The notes: generated by a model not told the origin, from the letters alone. A stretch of DNA of 44,595 bases from Microcaldota archaeon (GCA_028867435.1 JAGWGI010000009.1:1-44595); one strand, 5' to 3'; numbered from the stretch's first letter, positions 23,004 to 31,837 are shown. A program made the numbers and translations.

Positions 23004-24182
23004 TTGTTCGACCCAAGGCAGCTAATCTCAAGACTGATTAGCGACTACTACGAGCATGCCCAGGAGATAGTGCCAAGCAGAGTCGAGCAGCGCGAGTTCG
23101 GCTTCGGCACTTTCGACGCGAAGGTTGCAGTGAGGCACATTGCATTCAATAGTGGTAAGGCGCTCAAGGAGTATCTTGCCAGCAACGCCCCAGCTTACGC
23201 GTCGTGCTCACAGGCGTTCTATAAGTATCCGGGCGCAAGGCCAATGGAGAAGAAGGAGCATCTCGGTGCCGAGATTGTATTCGACATCGATGCCACAGAT
23301 ATGAACCTTCCCTGTCAGAGGATGCACGGCAAGAAATGGGTTTGCGAAGAATGCCTAAAGCAGGTAAAAGCAGAAACAATCAAGCTGGTGGAAGAGTTTC
23401 TGGTCCCGGACTTCGGGTTTGCAGAGAAGGAGATAGAAATCAACTTCAGCGGCAACAGGGGCTACCACCTTCACATAGGCGTCGATAGGGTGCTTCAGCT
23501 CGATGGGTTCGCAAGAAGGGAACTAAGCGAGTATATCGCAGGCAGCGGTATAGACTTCGAGGATTTTTTTCCAACAGTGGCGATCAAGGGCACGCGACTG
23601 AGGAAATTGATGGGGCCAAAACCCACTGATGGAGGATGGAAGGGCAAAATAGCAAACAACTTCCTAAGGAGCCTAAACACCGGCGTAGGGGCGCTAATGG
23701 AATTGGGCATGGCCAAAGCCCAGGCGGCGCAGCTCTTCCAGAAGAGGGCTCTAGTTGAGATGGGCATAAGGGGCGGCAACTGGGACATGGTATACATCAA
23801 GAACAAGGACGAGTTCTGGAGGGGGGTGATAAGCAAGCAGGCCATAATCCAGAGCGACAAGATAGACAAGAACGTGACCAGCGACCCGACTCATCTGCTC
23901 AGGATGCCAAATACAATACACGGTGATACTGGCCTGATTGCAAAGAAGGTCGGCACAAAGTCAAGCCTCGCAAATTTCGACCCGATGATAGATGCCATAG
24001 CTTTCACGAAAGGGGAATCAAAGATCTACGTCTCCAGCTCTCCGGAGCTCAAGATTAATGATAAAACATACGGTCCTTACTCCAACCAAGAAGTGATTGT
24101 ACCAATCTACGTTGCAGCATATCTACACCTTAAGGGAGTCGGAGTGATAAAAGGCTACAGGCAACTAGCGCAGAGCAAATAA
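23004..24182 (+). CDS. priS: DNA primase small (catalytic) subunit PriS
   Basis: Makes primers for replication together with PriL. 392 residues. The metal-binding acidic pair is Asp94/Asp96 in 'IVFDIDATD'; a zinc motif C104-x3-H108-x5-C114-x2-C117 follows, and 'SGNRGYHLHI' (149-158) carries the nucleotide-binding His. These are standard for archaeo-eukaryotic primases. The start is TTG at 23004, with GGTGG just before and a TATA-like TTTTATATC near 22969; no ATG or GTG fits. The priL partner is not visible here. Confidence 0.94.
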   Translation: MFDPRQLISRLISDYYEHAQEIVPSRVEQREFGFGTFDAKVAVRHIAFNSGKALKEYLASNAPAYASCSQAFYKYPGARPMEKKEHLGAEIVFDIDATDMNLPCQRMHGKKWVCEECLKQVKAETIKLVEEFLVPDFGFAEKEIEINFSGNRGYHLHIGVDRVLQLDGFARRELSEYIAGSGIDFEDFFPTVAIKGTRLRKLMGPKPTDGGWKGKIANNFLRSLNTGVGALMELGMAKAQAAQLFQKRALVEMGIRGGNWDMVYIKNKDEFWRGVISKQAIIQSDKIDKNVTSDPTHLLRMPNTIHGDTGLIAKKVGTKSSLANFDPMIDAIAFTKGESKIYVSSSPELKINDKTYGPYSNQEVIVPIYVAAYLHLKGVGVIKGYRQLAQSK

Positions 24183-24228
24183 CAAAACCACGGCTAAAGT
24201 ATTTATAAGGTCCAAACTAAGTGCCTCT

Positions 24229-24795
24229 ATGGATATGCTAAGCCTCTCGAAACTTCAAGGCCCCAATCCCAAAAATGTCAGGAGGCACGCATCTGAGATC
24301 TTCAAGATAAATAATATTGTGATTGATGTTGATAAATTCAAAAGCTGGCAAAGATCAGACGAGCTAAAACAAATAGTCATCAAGACCGAGCAGGGATTTC
24401 TGCTAAACAAGATAAATGTTGAAAAGGATGGAGTAAGGATAAGCAGAGTTCACGAGGACCCAGACAAAGACAAGGTCCTGGGGGCATATATTCTTCATTG
24501 GGAAGAACTGTTCTCTCTTGCCAACAATCACATCAAATGTGTGGGCCCTTCAGACGCCTCACTTCATCATGAGAAGACAGAGGAGCCGGTCCCATCCATA
24601 TACATCTCAGTAAAAAATCTAATCAAGCTCATGCGTTTGAAAGACGGATGCACCGTCAAAGAAAATAATAGCCAAATCGGCCCAACAGATCATTCCTGCC
24701 CTAAATGCGAGAACACACTCGTCAGGGCAGAAGGCCGTGACATATGTATTGAGTGTGGATATACCTCGGAAGGCGCGCGTCAGGACAAAGATTAG
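24229..24795 (+). CDS. hypothetical protein with C-terminal zinc ribbon
   Basis: 188 residues. The first 140 have mixed alpha/beta character without a known motif. The C terminus is a zinc ribbon with two CxxC pairs: 'CPKCENTLVRAEGRDICIEC' near residues 156-175. TATA-like AAGTATTTATAAGG lies about 25-30 nt before the ATG (a second ATG follows two codons later). A nucleic-acid-binding role is possible from the ribbon alone. AT-richer than priS upstream. Confidence 0.6.
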   Translation: MDMLSLSKLQGPNPKNVRRHASEIFKINNIVIDVDKFKSWQRSDELKQIVIKTEQGFLLNKINVEKDGVRISRVHEDPDKDKVLGAYILHWEELFSLANNHIKCVGPSDASLHHEKTEEPVPSIYISVKNLIKLMRLKDGCTVKENNSQIGPTDHSCPKCENTLVRAEGRDICIECGYTSEGARQDKD

Positions 24796-24898
24796 ATCTG
24801 AACAGCCACGGGATAATCCTCCCACATACTCAAGCCGTATTATACAAACATGGACTATTGTTTATTAACCCTCAAACCAATCAATAAACAGTGAATAC

Positions 24899-25762
24899 AT
24901 GCACCCCAAGACTGCCGAGCGCTTAGTAAAGGAAGCACTTACCGTAGGTTACCGTGCGCTCAAGGAGAGAAGGGACGCAAAGCAATCCGCCAAGGCCCAC
25001 GCCGACGTCTCCACAAAGGGTGACAAGATAGTAGGCGCAGCGATAATCAATTATCTGAGAAAGGAAGCCCCAACAGGAGTGATATACACAGAAGAGAGAG
25101 GTCAGGTCACAACCAATAACAGTGCTGAGTATTCAGCTATACTCGACGACATAGATGGGACCCTCAACTTCAAGGAGGGAAACGGGATGATGCCACACGG
25201 TTCAATACTCGGAATTTTCAACGGTGCCAATCCAAGATTCAAGGACTGCATAGCAGCGGGTTTTCTGGAATTCAACAGCGGCAACCTGTATTACGCGGTT
25301 AAAGGGGTAGGTGCATTCCTTGTTGAGGATTTTGTGGGAAATGGGAAGAGACACGATAGCATCCGCACATCAGGGAGGGAGAAAATGAAGGATACCACTC
25401 CGCTTAAGATCGGAGTTGACCTGTATTCGTTCGGAGATACCGTCTCGCGTATCATGCCATTTCCTATCAAGGAATACTGGCCTGTGGATGTAAGGTGCAG
25501 GGCTGCTCACATGGCAATGGTATCTTATGGCGGCCTTGATGCATTCATAGGCTCAAACAACTTTGCAAATCCTCTAAAGCGCTCCACTGCCGAGGACCTG
25601 GCTCCAGGCTACCTTATAGTTTCGGAAGCTGGGGGTGTAATGGTGGACTGGGAAGGCAACGACTTGGGCCCACAGAAGGTAGGCATGGCAGAGGGCAAGG
25701 AATACCAGGTGGTGATTGCGTCTACAAAAAAGCTCGCATCTGCCCTCCTAAAGCGCATATAA
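24899..25762 (+). CDS. inositol monophosphatase / fructose-1,6-bisphosphatase family protein
   Basis: 287 residues of the Mg-dependent, lithium-sensitive phosphatase fold. Metal ligands are visible: Glu65-Glu66 ('YTEERG'), then 'LDDIDGTLNF' with Asp83, Asp86, Gly87 and Thr88; near the C terminus 'AEDLAPGYLIVSEAGGVMVDW' corresponds to the usual WDxAAG...EAGG block, with Glu-Asp replacing Trp-Asp. Archaeal members often act on both inositol phosphate and fructose bisphosphate; which applies here is unclear. The family-typical length is 250-290. Confidence 0.8.
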   Translation: MHPKTAERLVKEALTVGYRALKERRDAKQSAKAHADVSTKGDKIVGAAIINYLRKEAPTGVIYTEERGQVTTNNSAEYSAILDDIDGTLNFKEGNGMMPHGSILGIFNGANPRFKDCIAAGFLEFNSGNLYYAVKGVGAFLVEDFVGNGKRHDSIRTSGREKMKDTTPLKIGVDLYSFGDTVSRIMPFPIKEYWPVDVRCRAAHMAMVSYGGLDAFIGSNNFANPLKRSTAEDLAPGYLIVSEAGGVMVDWEGNDLGPQKVGMAEGKEYQVVIASTKKLASALLKRI

Positions 25763-25846
25763 AAAGTCTTTTATAATCTTTGACTCAAATAATTATGATT
25801 CCTTAGGCATTAAAGCAATCACTAAAGTATTTCATCGGTGCTGGCA

Positions 25847-26425
25847 ATGGGTGCATACAAATACATAAAGCAGAACTTTGAGGCTAGCTACAAGCAAAGG
25901 GGAGAGGAGCTCAAGCGAAGGATCTCGCAATGGAGGACTCAGGGCACGGTGACAAAGATATCGCAGCCGACAAATATGGCAAGGGCAAGGGAGCTGGGAT
26001 ACAAGGCAAAGCAGGGGATCATAGTTGCGCGGGTGAAGGTCCTAAAAGGTCTCAGCAAGAGGCAAAAGCCAGTAAGGGGTCGCAAGCCCTCAAAGTACGG
26101 TGCCTACTATGCATTCGTAAAGTCGCTTCAGTCAAGGGCTGAGGAGAAGGCTGCAAGGAAGTTCACTAACTGCGAACTGCTAAATTCATACTACGTAGGG
26201 GAAGACGGGGAATACAAATTCTACGAGACGATTTTCGTCGACAGGAATGCACCTACGGTTCTAAACAATCCGCAATACACCCAGCTGATAGCAAACAGGA
26301 AAAGGGTCTATAGGGGGCTTTCCTCATCCGGCAGGAAGCACCGCGGAATAATCAGGAAGGGGTTTGGGACCAACCTGAACAGGCCTAGCGTAAGGGCCGC
26401 AAGAAGGAATATCTTCAGGCAGTGA
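25847..26425 (+). CDS. rpl15e: large ribosomal subunit protein eL15
   Basis: Found only in archaea and eukaryotes. 192 residues from the ATG at 25847 with GGTG just upstream; a GTG three codons earlier is possible. It begins 'MGAYKYIKQNFEASYKQRGEEL', and 'YGAYYAFVKSLQSRAEEKAARK' and 'GLSSSGRKHRGI' are conserved family segments. The very basic C terminus ends 'RPSVRAARRNIFRQ'. A Pcc1-like gene follows with one base between the stop and the next ATG. Confidence 0.96.
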   Translation: MGAYKYIKQNFEASYKQRGEELKRRISQWRTQGTVTKISQPTNMARARELGYKAKQGIIVARVKVLKGLSKRQKPVRGRKPSKYGAYYAFVKSLQSRAEEKAARKFTNCELLNSYYVGEDGEYKFYETIFVDRNAPTVLNNPQYTQLIANRKRVYRGLSSSGRKHRGIIRKGFGTNLNRPSVRAARRNIFRQ

Positions 26426-26426
26426 G

Positions 26427-26657
26427 ATGTACAGTGCTTCAATCAGGCTAAGTCTTGGGGAAAAGTCATCAGACTACATGAGCCTGCTTGACAAACTCGC
26501 AAAGCATAAGCGCAGCTCGGTCCTGATAAAGAAGTCAAAGGACGCAATCCTAATAGATGTCAAGGCGGATGACCCGATAGCGCTTATAGCTTCGATAAAC
26601 GGAGTTCTAAAGCAGATAAGAATAATAGGCAACGCAGACAAGCTCTTTGAATACTAG
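26427..26657 (+). CDS. pcc1: KEOPS complex Pcc1-like subunit
   Basis: 76 residues, the usual size of archaeal Pcc1. The alpha/beta pattern ends in 'IDVKADDPIALIASINGVLKQIRI', resembling the conserved AxDxxALRAxxNSxLR helix of Pcc1, the dimerisation subunit of KEOPS, which makes t6A37 in tRNA. Immediately follows eL15 with a GTGAG ribosome site inside the eL15 stop region. The match is by pattern only and is moderate. Confidence 0.6.
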   Translation: MYSASIRLSLGEKSSDYMSLLDKLAKHKRSSVLIKKSKDAILIDVKADDPIALIASINGVLKQIRIIGNADKLFEY

Positions 26658-26694
26658 CTTCTTAAACTTTCCCGACAAATGTTACTTAGATGGC

Positions 26695-27033
26695 ATGCCG
26701 ATTAGGAAAGCAAATGATAAATTGGTCAAGGTTCATCTTATACTAAGGCCTTCGGATCCAAGGAACATTAATGCTGCAAGGCAGCTTAGCCTGCGCATCT
26801 TTGAAAAGTTCAATGAGATCAAACAGACTATGGTGGCAGAGCGCCTTGTGCCTAGCAGGAATTTTGACGCTGCAAACTCAATCAGAGGTCTAGTAAATAC
26901 TGGCTACCACATCCATGCGGAGGCCACCATATCCAAAGAAAAAGTTATGCTCTTCAAAAACGCATTAAGAAGAGTCAAGACCCCAGACGGCAAGTATCAC
27001 CTCTCAGGAGTGTCAGTTGAGATTGTCAAATAG
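26695..27033 (+). CDS. hypothetical protein, 112 aa
   Basis: A compact alpha/beta protein starting MPIRKANDKLVKVHLILRPS and including 'AARQLSLRIFEKFNEIKQTMVAERLVPS' and 'GYHIHAEATISKEKVML'. A longer frame begins at 26647 inside pcc1 but the ATG at 26695 is more reasonable. Position after eL15 and pcc1 suggests a link to translation, but no family is recognised. Confidence 0.6.
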   Translation: MPIRKANDKLVKVHLILRPSDPRNINAARQLSLRIFEKFNEIKQTMVAERLVPSRNFDAANSIRGLVNTGYHIHAEATISKEKVMLFKNALRRVKTPDGKYHLSGVSVEIVK

Positions 27034-27036
27034 AAG

Positions 27037-27095
27037 GCGCACAGCCGGATAGCGTTTACCGAACGGGCAGGTGCGTAGGGTCACGTACTGACCCA
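27037..27095 (+). other. two inverted-repeat structures before the L3 operon
   Basis: GCGCAC (27037-27042) can pair with GTGCGT (27071-27076) with one G-U pair, enclosing GCC/GGC (27044-27046/27066-27068). Directly after, GGGTCA (27078-27083) and TGACCC (27089-27094) form a 6-bp hairpin with loop CGTAC. They lie between the preceding gene and the L3 promoter. They could be a terminator or a short structured RNA; no T-run follows the second hairpin. Confidence 0.3.
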
Positions 27096-27124
27096 AATCT
27101 TGCTCTTCCGCTATTAACGATACG

Positions 27125-27137
27125 CTTATAAATATAA
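27125..27137 (+). promoter_or_regulatory. TATA box of the ribosomal-protein operon
   Basis: GCTTATAAATATA is a strong archaeal TATA match with A/G-rich sequence before it. Expected transcription start is near 27155, giving a leader of about 45 nt before L3. Confidence 0.55.
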
Positions 27138-27202
27138 GTCGGCTAATAGTTTCGTTTACTCTCAGATTTTATCATCACTTTTCTTTTCAGAAAGTGCTTA
27201 AC

Positions 27203-28174
27203 ATGAGAAGAGGCTCTATGGAATTTTGGCCCCACAGGAGGGCCAAAAAGATAATGCCCAGGGTCAGGAACTGGCCCAACGTAGCAGAGCCGTCATTTCT
27301 CGGTCTTGTGGCATTCAAGGCAGGCATGACCCACGTCGGATTAATTGATGACAGCGAGGCAGCCTCAAAAGGCAGCGAGGTCATAAAGCCAGTGACTGTG
27401 CTCGAATTCCCCAGAGTCTACATCTACGGCATAAGATTCTATTCAAGAAAGGACCTCTACCAGCAGCCAACCACGGATCTGTACGTCAAGGAGCTAGCCA
27501 CCAAACTAGGCATGAAAAAAAGCGATAACTACACCGAAAAACTCGCAGATGTCAAGAAGGACATAGGCAAGATAACCGAAGTCTGCGCTCTGGCATTTCT
27601 GGATCCGTCGAATCTTGGCTTTGGAAACAAGAAAATAATGCGATTTGAGCTCCAAGTCGGGGGCAAGAATCTTGAGGAGAAGATCGGGTTCGTAGAACAG
27701 TGGCTGGGAAAGGAGGTTAAGGTCAAGGACATGATAAATGAAGGAGACTATCTGGACGTGAAGAGCATCTCGAAAGGAAAGGGGTGGGCAGGAGTCATAA
27801 AAAGATATGGAGTTGCAAGACTCATGAGAAAAGCGACCCAGAAGATCAGGCACACCGGAACCATGGGTGCATGGCATCCGCCGAAGGTTCTCTACACAAT
27901 CCCCCAAGCAGGTCACATGGGATACAACTACAGGACAGATTTCAACAAGCGCGTGCTCAAGGTGGGCAGCTCAAACGACGCAAATACGATCAACGTAAAA
28001 GGCGGCTACCTCAGATACGGAAATGTCTCAAATGATTATCTTCTCCTTCAAGGATCCATACCCGGCGTCGCAAAAAGGCTAGTTAGGGTTCAAAAAGCGA
28101 TAAGAAACAAAAGCGCAGTGAAGAAACCGCAGCTCACTTATATTTCAACACAGTCCAAGCAGGGTGCATCATAA
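27203..28174 (+). CDS. rpl3: large ribosomal subunit protein uL3
   Basis: 323 residues. Archaeal-type N terminus 'RRGSMEFWPHRRAKKIMPRV', then 'FLGLVAFKAGMTHV' and the central signature 'GVIKRYGVARLMRKATQKIRHTG', with 'GHMGYNYRTDFNKRVLKVG' further on. The ATG at 27203 is preferred over a GTG three codons earlier by comparison with archaeal L3 starts. First gene of the operon; its TAA overlaps the L4 ATG by one base. Confidence 0.96.
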   Translation: MRRGSMEFWPHRRAKKIMPRVRNWPNVAEPSFLGLVAFKAGMTHVGLIDDSEAASKGSEVIKPVTVLEFPRVYIYGIRFYSRKDLYQQPTTDLYVKELATKLGMKKSDNYTEKLADVKKDIGKITEVCALAFLDPSNLGFGNKKIMRFELQVGGKNLEEKIGFVEQWLGKEVKVKDMINEGDYLDVKSISKGKGWAGVIKRYGVARLMRKATQKIRHTGTMGAWHPPKVLYTIPQAGHMGYNYRTDFNKRVLKVGSSNDANTINVKGGYLRYGNVSNDYLLLQGSIPGVAKRLVRVQKAIRNKSAVKKPQLTYISTQSKQGAS

Positions 28175-28971
28175 TGAACACAAATCTTTACCATATCGAC
28201 GGCAAGATAGCAAAGCAGATAGTCTTGCCAGAGATATTCCAAAAGTCATTTAGGGTAGATTTGGTAAGAAGGGCGATTCTTGCAGAGCAGAGCCTTAGGT
28301 ATCAGCCCCAGGCGCACTACATCAGCGCAGGAATGCAGACCAGCGCAATGTACATCGGAGAATATTCAACTTGGAGAACTGGCAGGCACATGGGTACTGC
28401 AATAAGGCCAAGGCAGAAGCTCGCAGGCGGCGCGCAGGGAGAGGTAAGAAAGATACCATCTGCCAAGAAGGGAAGAAGGGCGCATCCGCACGTGGTCGAA
28501 AAGATAATCGCAGAGAGGATAAACGCCCAGGAATACAGAAGGGCGCTGGAATCTGCAATTGCAGGCACATCAAATCAGGAGCTAATGGCCCAAAGGCACG
28601 CTGCAAGGCTGCAGTCGGCACCGATAGTCATGGAAGACAAAATAGAAGGTGTTTCAAAATCAAAGGAGCTAATCAAGATACTTGGAGTTCTTGGCCTAAA
28701 GGAGGATCTGGAAAAGTCCCACGATCCAAGGCTCAGAAAAGGCCTTAGGAGGTCCTCTAGGATCCGCTCGTTTAGAAAGACTGTTCTGATAATAGCAAAG
28801 GACACAAGCAAGGTTGAGAAGGCAGGGAGAAACATCCCCGGAGTCGACGTAAGAGGTGTAGAGTCGCTTAGCGTCGAGTCCCTTGCACCAGGGGCAATCC
28901 CAAGGATAACCATATGGAGCGAGGCAGCACTTTCAACTGTGCAGGAAGCGGTCAAGAAGGCAAAATTGTGA
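28174..28971 (+). CDS. rpl4: large ribosomal subunit protein uL4
   Basis: 265 residues, the archaeal length. Recognised by 'VLPEIFQKSFRVDLVRRAI' at the N terminus, 'WRTGRHMGTAIRPRQKLAGGAQGEVRKIPSAKKGRRAHPH' in the extended exit-tunnel loop, and 'RLRKGLRRSSRIRSFRKTVL'. TAATG junction with L3; L23 starts 5 nt after its stop. Confidence 0.96.
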   Translation: MNTNLYHIDGKIAKQIVLPEIFQKSFRVDLVRRAILAEQSLRYQPQAHYISAGMQTSAMYIGEYSTWRTGRHMGTAIRPRQKLAGGAQGEVRKIPSAKKGRRAHPHVVEKIIAERINAQEYRRALESAIAGTSNQELMAQRHAARLQSAPIVMEDKIEGVSKSKELIKILGVLGLKEDLEKSHDPRLRKGLRRSSRIRSFRKTVLIIAKDTSKVEKAGRNIPGVDVRGVESLSVESLAPGAIPRITIWSEAALSTVQEAVKKAKL

Positions 28972-28976
28972 TATTT

Positions 28977-29228
28977 ATGCAGGCATTACTATACCCCATC
29001 TCCACAGAAAAAGCGATTAACATGATCGAAAAGAATAACATAATAGGCTACATAGTAGATATGAGGTCGACCAAGTCTGACATAAAGAAGGAGTTTGAGG
29101 GGATCTTCAAGGTGAAGGTAGCAAAGGTCGCAACAGCAAGGTCTATGCGCAACACCAAGAAGGCTTTCATAACCCTCGCCTCTGGATACAAGGCGAGCGA
29201 TATAGCCCTCAAGCTAAAGCTCGTATGA
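28977..29228 (+). CDS. rpl23: large ribosomal subunit protein uL23
   Basis: 83 residues from the ATG at 28977: 'LYPISTEKAINMIEKNN' and 'VRSTKSDIKKEFEGIFKVKV'-type sequence (here DMRSTKSDIKKEFEGIFKVK) typical of uL23 near the tunnel exit. A longer in-frame extension overlaps L4 and is not needed. L2 follows after 23 nt. Confidence 0.93.
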   Translation: MQALLYPISTEKAINMIEKNNIIGYIVDMRSTKSDIKKEFEGIFKVKVAKVATARSMRNTKKAFITLASGYKASDIALKLKLV

Positions 29229-29251
29229 TTGATGATTATCAGGTAAGTTAG

Positions 29252-29968
29252 ATGGGAAAGAAACTCAAAATGCAACGGCGCGGAAAGGGAAGCAACGTCT
29301 TCAGAAAGCCTCCAAACCGCTACAAGGCAGACGTTGAATTCGGCATGCCTGTTCTTTCTGGAAAGCTTTACGCCGAAGTGATAGAGTTCATAGACGATCC
29401 TGGACACAGTTCACCTCTGATGCTCGTCAAGTATGATGACATGAAGGAGGAGATATTCATAGCCCCCGAAGGAATAAAGGTGGGCGACAGGATACAGATA
29501 GGCCCCGAGGCTGCAATAGGGATAGGGAACGTGATGCCAGTTAGCAGGATCCCTGAGGGTCTTCCAGTCTACAACATAGAGCGAACTCCTGGAGACGGCG
29601 GCAAGCTGGTACGGAGCGCAGGAAGTTTCGGAACAATAATTTCTCATACCGAAAAGATAACAAGCGTGATGCTTCCATCAAAGAAATCAGTGGAGCTGAG
29701 CAACAACTGCAGGGCCGAGATCGGGATAGCGGCAGGTGGCGGGATGGAGATGCAGCCGATAATGAAGGCCGGAAAGAACCATTACATAAAGCACGCTACA
29801 AACGCCAAGTGGCCTGTAAACAGGGGAGTCAAGTCCAACCCTGTAGACCACCCATTCGGAGGCAAGCAGCACCACAAGGGAGCAAGTTCGATGACATCGA
29901 GGAACGCACCTCCCGGAGCAAAGGTTGGGCACATTGCGGCCAGCAGGGTGGGAAGAAGGAAGAGATGA
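29252..29968 (+). CDS. rpl2: large ribosomal subunit protein uL2
   Basis: 238 residues. 'QRRGKGSNVFRKPPNRYKAD' at the N terminus, 'GHSSPLMLVKYDD', 'GIGNVMPVSRIPEGLPVYNIE' and the peptidyl-transferase-proximal 'GVKSNPVDHPFGGKQHHKG' mark archaeal uL2. It ends in a basic 'GRRKR'. The S19 ATG follows 4 nt later. Confidence 0.96.
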   Translation: MGKKLKMQRRGKGSNVFRKPPNRYKADVEFGMPVLSGKLYAEVIEFIDDPGHSSPLMLVKYDDMKEEIFIAPEGIKVGDRIQIGPEAAIGIGNVMPVSRIPEGLPVYNIERTPGDGGKLVRSAGSFGTIISHTEKITSVMLPSKKSVELSNNCRAEIGIAAGGGMEMQPIMKAGKNHYIKHATNAKWPVNRGVKSNPVDHPFGGKQHHKGASSMTSRNAPPGAKVGHIAASRVGRRKR

Positions 29969-29972
29969 TATT

Positions 29973-30359
29973 ATGGCACGAGTTTACACCTTTAGGGGCA
30001 TGACAATCGAGGAGCTGCAGAAGCTGAGCGTAGAAGATTTCACAAAGATCCTAACCTCAAGGCAGAGAAGGGCGATAGTTCGGCTTGGTATCTCATACAA
30101 GTCCCTTCTCTCGAAGGTAGCCATGGCAAAGAAGACAAACAAGCTTGTCAAGACCCAGGTGCGCGAGGCAGTCATCTTGCCTTCGTGGGTGGGCATGAAT
30201 TTTGCAATACACAACGGCAAGGAGTACAAGCAGTTTGAGATAAGGCCAGAGATGCTCGGACACAGGCTCGGCGAGTTCGCATTCTCGACAAAGAGGGTGC
30301 AGCACAGCGCTCCTGGAATTAGGGCAACAAGGGGCAGCAAGTTCCTAGCGGTGAAGTAA
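29973..30359 (+). CDS. rps19: small ribosomal subunit protein uS19
   Basis: 128 residues from the ATG at 29973. 'FRGMTIEELQKLSVEDFTKIL' is the archaeal/eukaryotic N-terminal extension and 'VGMNFAIHNGKEYKQFEIRPEMLGHRLGEFAFSTKRVQHSAPGI' the conserved core. Its TAA overlaps the L22 ATG by one base (TAATG). Confidence 0.96.
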   Translation: MARVYTFRGMTIEELQKLSVEDFTKILTSRQRRAIVRLGISYKSLLSKVAMAKKTNKLVKTQVREAVILPSWVGMNFAIHNGKEYKQFEIRPEMLGHRLGEFAFSTKRVQHSAPGIRATRGSKFLAVK

Positions 30360-31195
30360 TGACAGGATACGCATTCAATCTACCTGGCGATTTCCCAAAG
30401 GCCCAGAGGAACGGGATCAACGCCAGCTACAAGGATCTTTCGATAGTGTGCAATGCGATAAGGTACAAGAGGGTCTCAAAGGCCCTGAGCACTATTGAGA
30501 GGCTAATGGCAATGGAGCAGCCGATTCTCTTCTCAAAGTACAACAAGCGCATGGGCGCAAGGCATGAGCTCCACGGAAGAAAAGGCGCATACCCGATAAA
30601 GGCTGCAAAGGAGGTAAAGGCTGCGATAACCAACGCGATAGCAAACGCGCAGAACAAGGGCAATCTCGACCCTGAGGAGATGTTTATCATCCATGCATCA
30701 GCAAACAAGACGATGACGATCAGCAGGCAGCCAAGCAAGGGCTCGCTTGCATGGGGCAGGGGCATGTACGGAAGGAGCGCGATGATGCACAGCAACATAG
30801 AGCTATCAAAAGTGGAAATCGCGCTTGCAAACGGAACCGAGTCAACGCTATCGGAGAACATGAAATACTTCATAAAAAAGCTAAACCCTCCAAGCTCAAA
30901 GATCTCGACAAAGGCAAAGCCCGGCTCAAAGGCTGCGGCAAAGGACAAGAAGCTTCCAAAGACCGTGGATGCGTCGGATCCAGAGCAGATGAAGAATCTG
31001 GCAAATCAGATAAAAAAGAACCTGCCTGCCAAGGGGCCAAACGCAACTGCGCCAAAGGCTGAAGGTGCAGAGAAGAAGGAGCACACCCACGAATATCACG
31101 AGAAGGACACGCACGATACTCACGACCATGCGCACGAACACCAGCATTCGCACGAGGGCCATGAACACCAGCACGAGGGGAAGGAATCAAAGTGA
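30359..31195 (+). CDS. rpl22: large ribosomal subunit protein uL22 with histidine-rich C-terminal tail
   Basis: 278 residues, far longer than the roughly 155 usual in archaea. The L22 core (about 1-170) has 'AKEVKAAITNAIANAQNKGNL', 'ASANKTMTI' and 'RGMYGRSAMMHSNIELSKVEIAL'. From about 175 a Lys/Ala/Pro-rich linker runs to 240, and residues 242-278 contain 13 histidines spaced every one to four residues with Glu/Asp between ('HDHAHEHQHSHEGHEHQHE'). The tail could bind zinc or other metals. L22 tails lie near the tunnel exit, so it may project into the cytoplasm. S3 starts 4 nt later. Confidence 0.93.
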   Translation: MTGYAFNLPGDFPKAQRNGINASYKDLSIVCNAIRYKRVSKALSTIERLMAMEQPILFSKYNKRMGARHELHGRKGAYPIKAAKEVKAAITNAIANAQNKGNLDPEEMFIIHASANKTMTISRQPSKGSLAWGRGMYGRSAMMHSNIELSKVEIALANGTESTLSENMKYFIKKLNPPSSKISTKAKPGSKAAAKDKKLPKTVDASDPEQMKNLANQIKKNLPAKGPNATAPKAEGAEKKEHTHEYHEKDTHDTHDHAHEHQHSHEGHEHQHEGKESK

Positions 31196-31199
31196 TAGT

Positions 31200-31826
31200 A
31201 TGGTAATAGAGAGAAAATTCATGGAAGACGCGATAATCAAGGACAGGGTATCAAAGTATTTGGAGAAGGTGCTCACAAGGGCAGGATTCTCAAGAGTCGA
31301 GATCCAAAAGACCCCGCTGCTTACAAGAATCACAGTTTACGTCACCACCCCTGGCAAGGTGATCGGAAGGGGAGGGGAGACGATAAACAACCTAACAGAG
31401 ACGCTCAAGACAAAGTTTCGTGTCGAAAACCCGCAGATAAGCGTGGCTGAGGTCACAAATCCGAGGCTTGAGCCAAGGCTTGTGGCAAGATACGTAGCAA
31501 ACTCCCTGGAAAGGGGCGCAAACGCAAGATCCCTGCTACACTCTGTGGTAAGGGACATCATGATGAACGGCGCGCTTGGGGCCGAAGTCATCGCCTCTGG
31601 AAAACTTGCCGCAAAAGGTGCAAAGAAAAGGAGGATAAAGGTAAGGCTAGGTTACATGCCAATGGCAGGGGATACAGTAAAGCTGGTGGATGCCGCAGCG
31701 CTAGCCGCATACCCAAAATACGGGGCGATCGGCATAAAGGTCAGGATTGTGCAGCCAGGAACAGTCTTCCCTGACAGGCAGGTAAAGCCCGTGGATCTGC
31801 CAAAGAAGATTGCAGCAGCCCAATAG
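31200..31826 (+). CDS. rps3: small ribosomal subunit protein uS3
   Basis: 208 residues from the ATG at 31200. The KH domain loop is 'TTPGKVIGRGGETINNLTETL', followed by 'NPRLEPRLVARYVANSLERGANARSLLHSVVRDIMMNGALGAEV' and 'VRLGYMPMAGDTVKLVDAA'. The C terminus ends shortly after 'GIKVRIVQPG', as in archaea. The next gene, 11 nt on, is an unexpected AT-rich membrane protein rather than L29. Confidence 0.95.
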   Translation: MVIERKFMEDAIIKDRVSKYLEKVLTRAGFSRVEIQKTPLLTRITVYVTTPGKVIGRGGETINNLTETLKTKFRVENPQISVAEVTNPRLEPRLVARYVANSLERGANARSLLHSVVRDIMMNGALGAEVIASGKLAAKGAKKRRIKVRLGYMPMAGDTVKLVDAAALAAYPKYGAIGIKVRIVQPGTVFPDRQVKPVDLPKKIAAAQ

Positions 31827-31837
31827 ATTCCTAAGGT

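Noticed and set aside
31065-31199. N-terminal extension of S3 into the L22 tail
   Set aside because: The Arg/Thr-rich extension is only the second-frame reading of the L22 His codons; S3 homologues start at the ATG used here.
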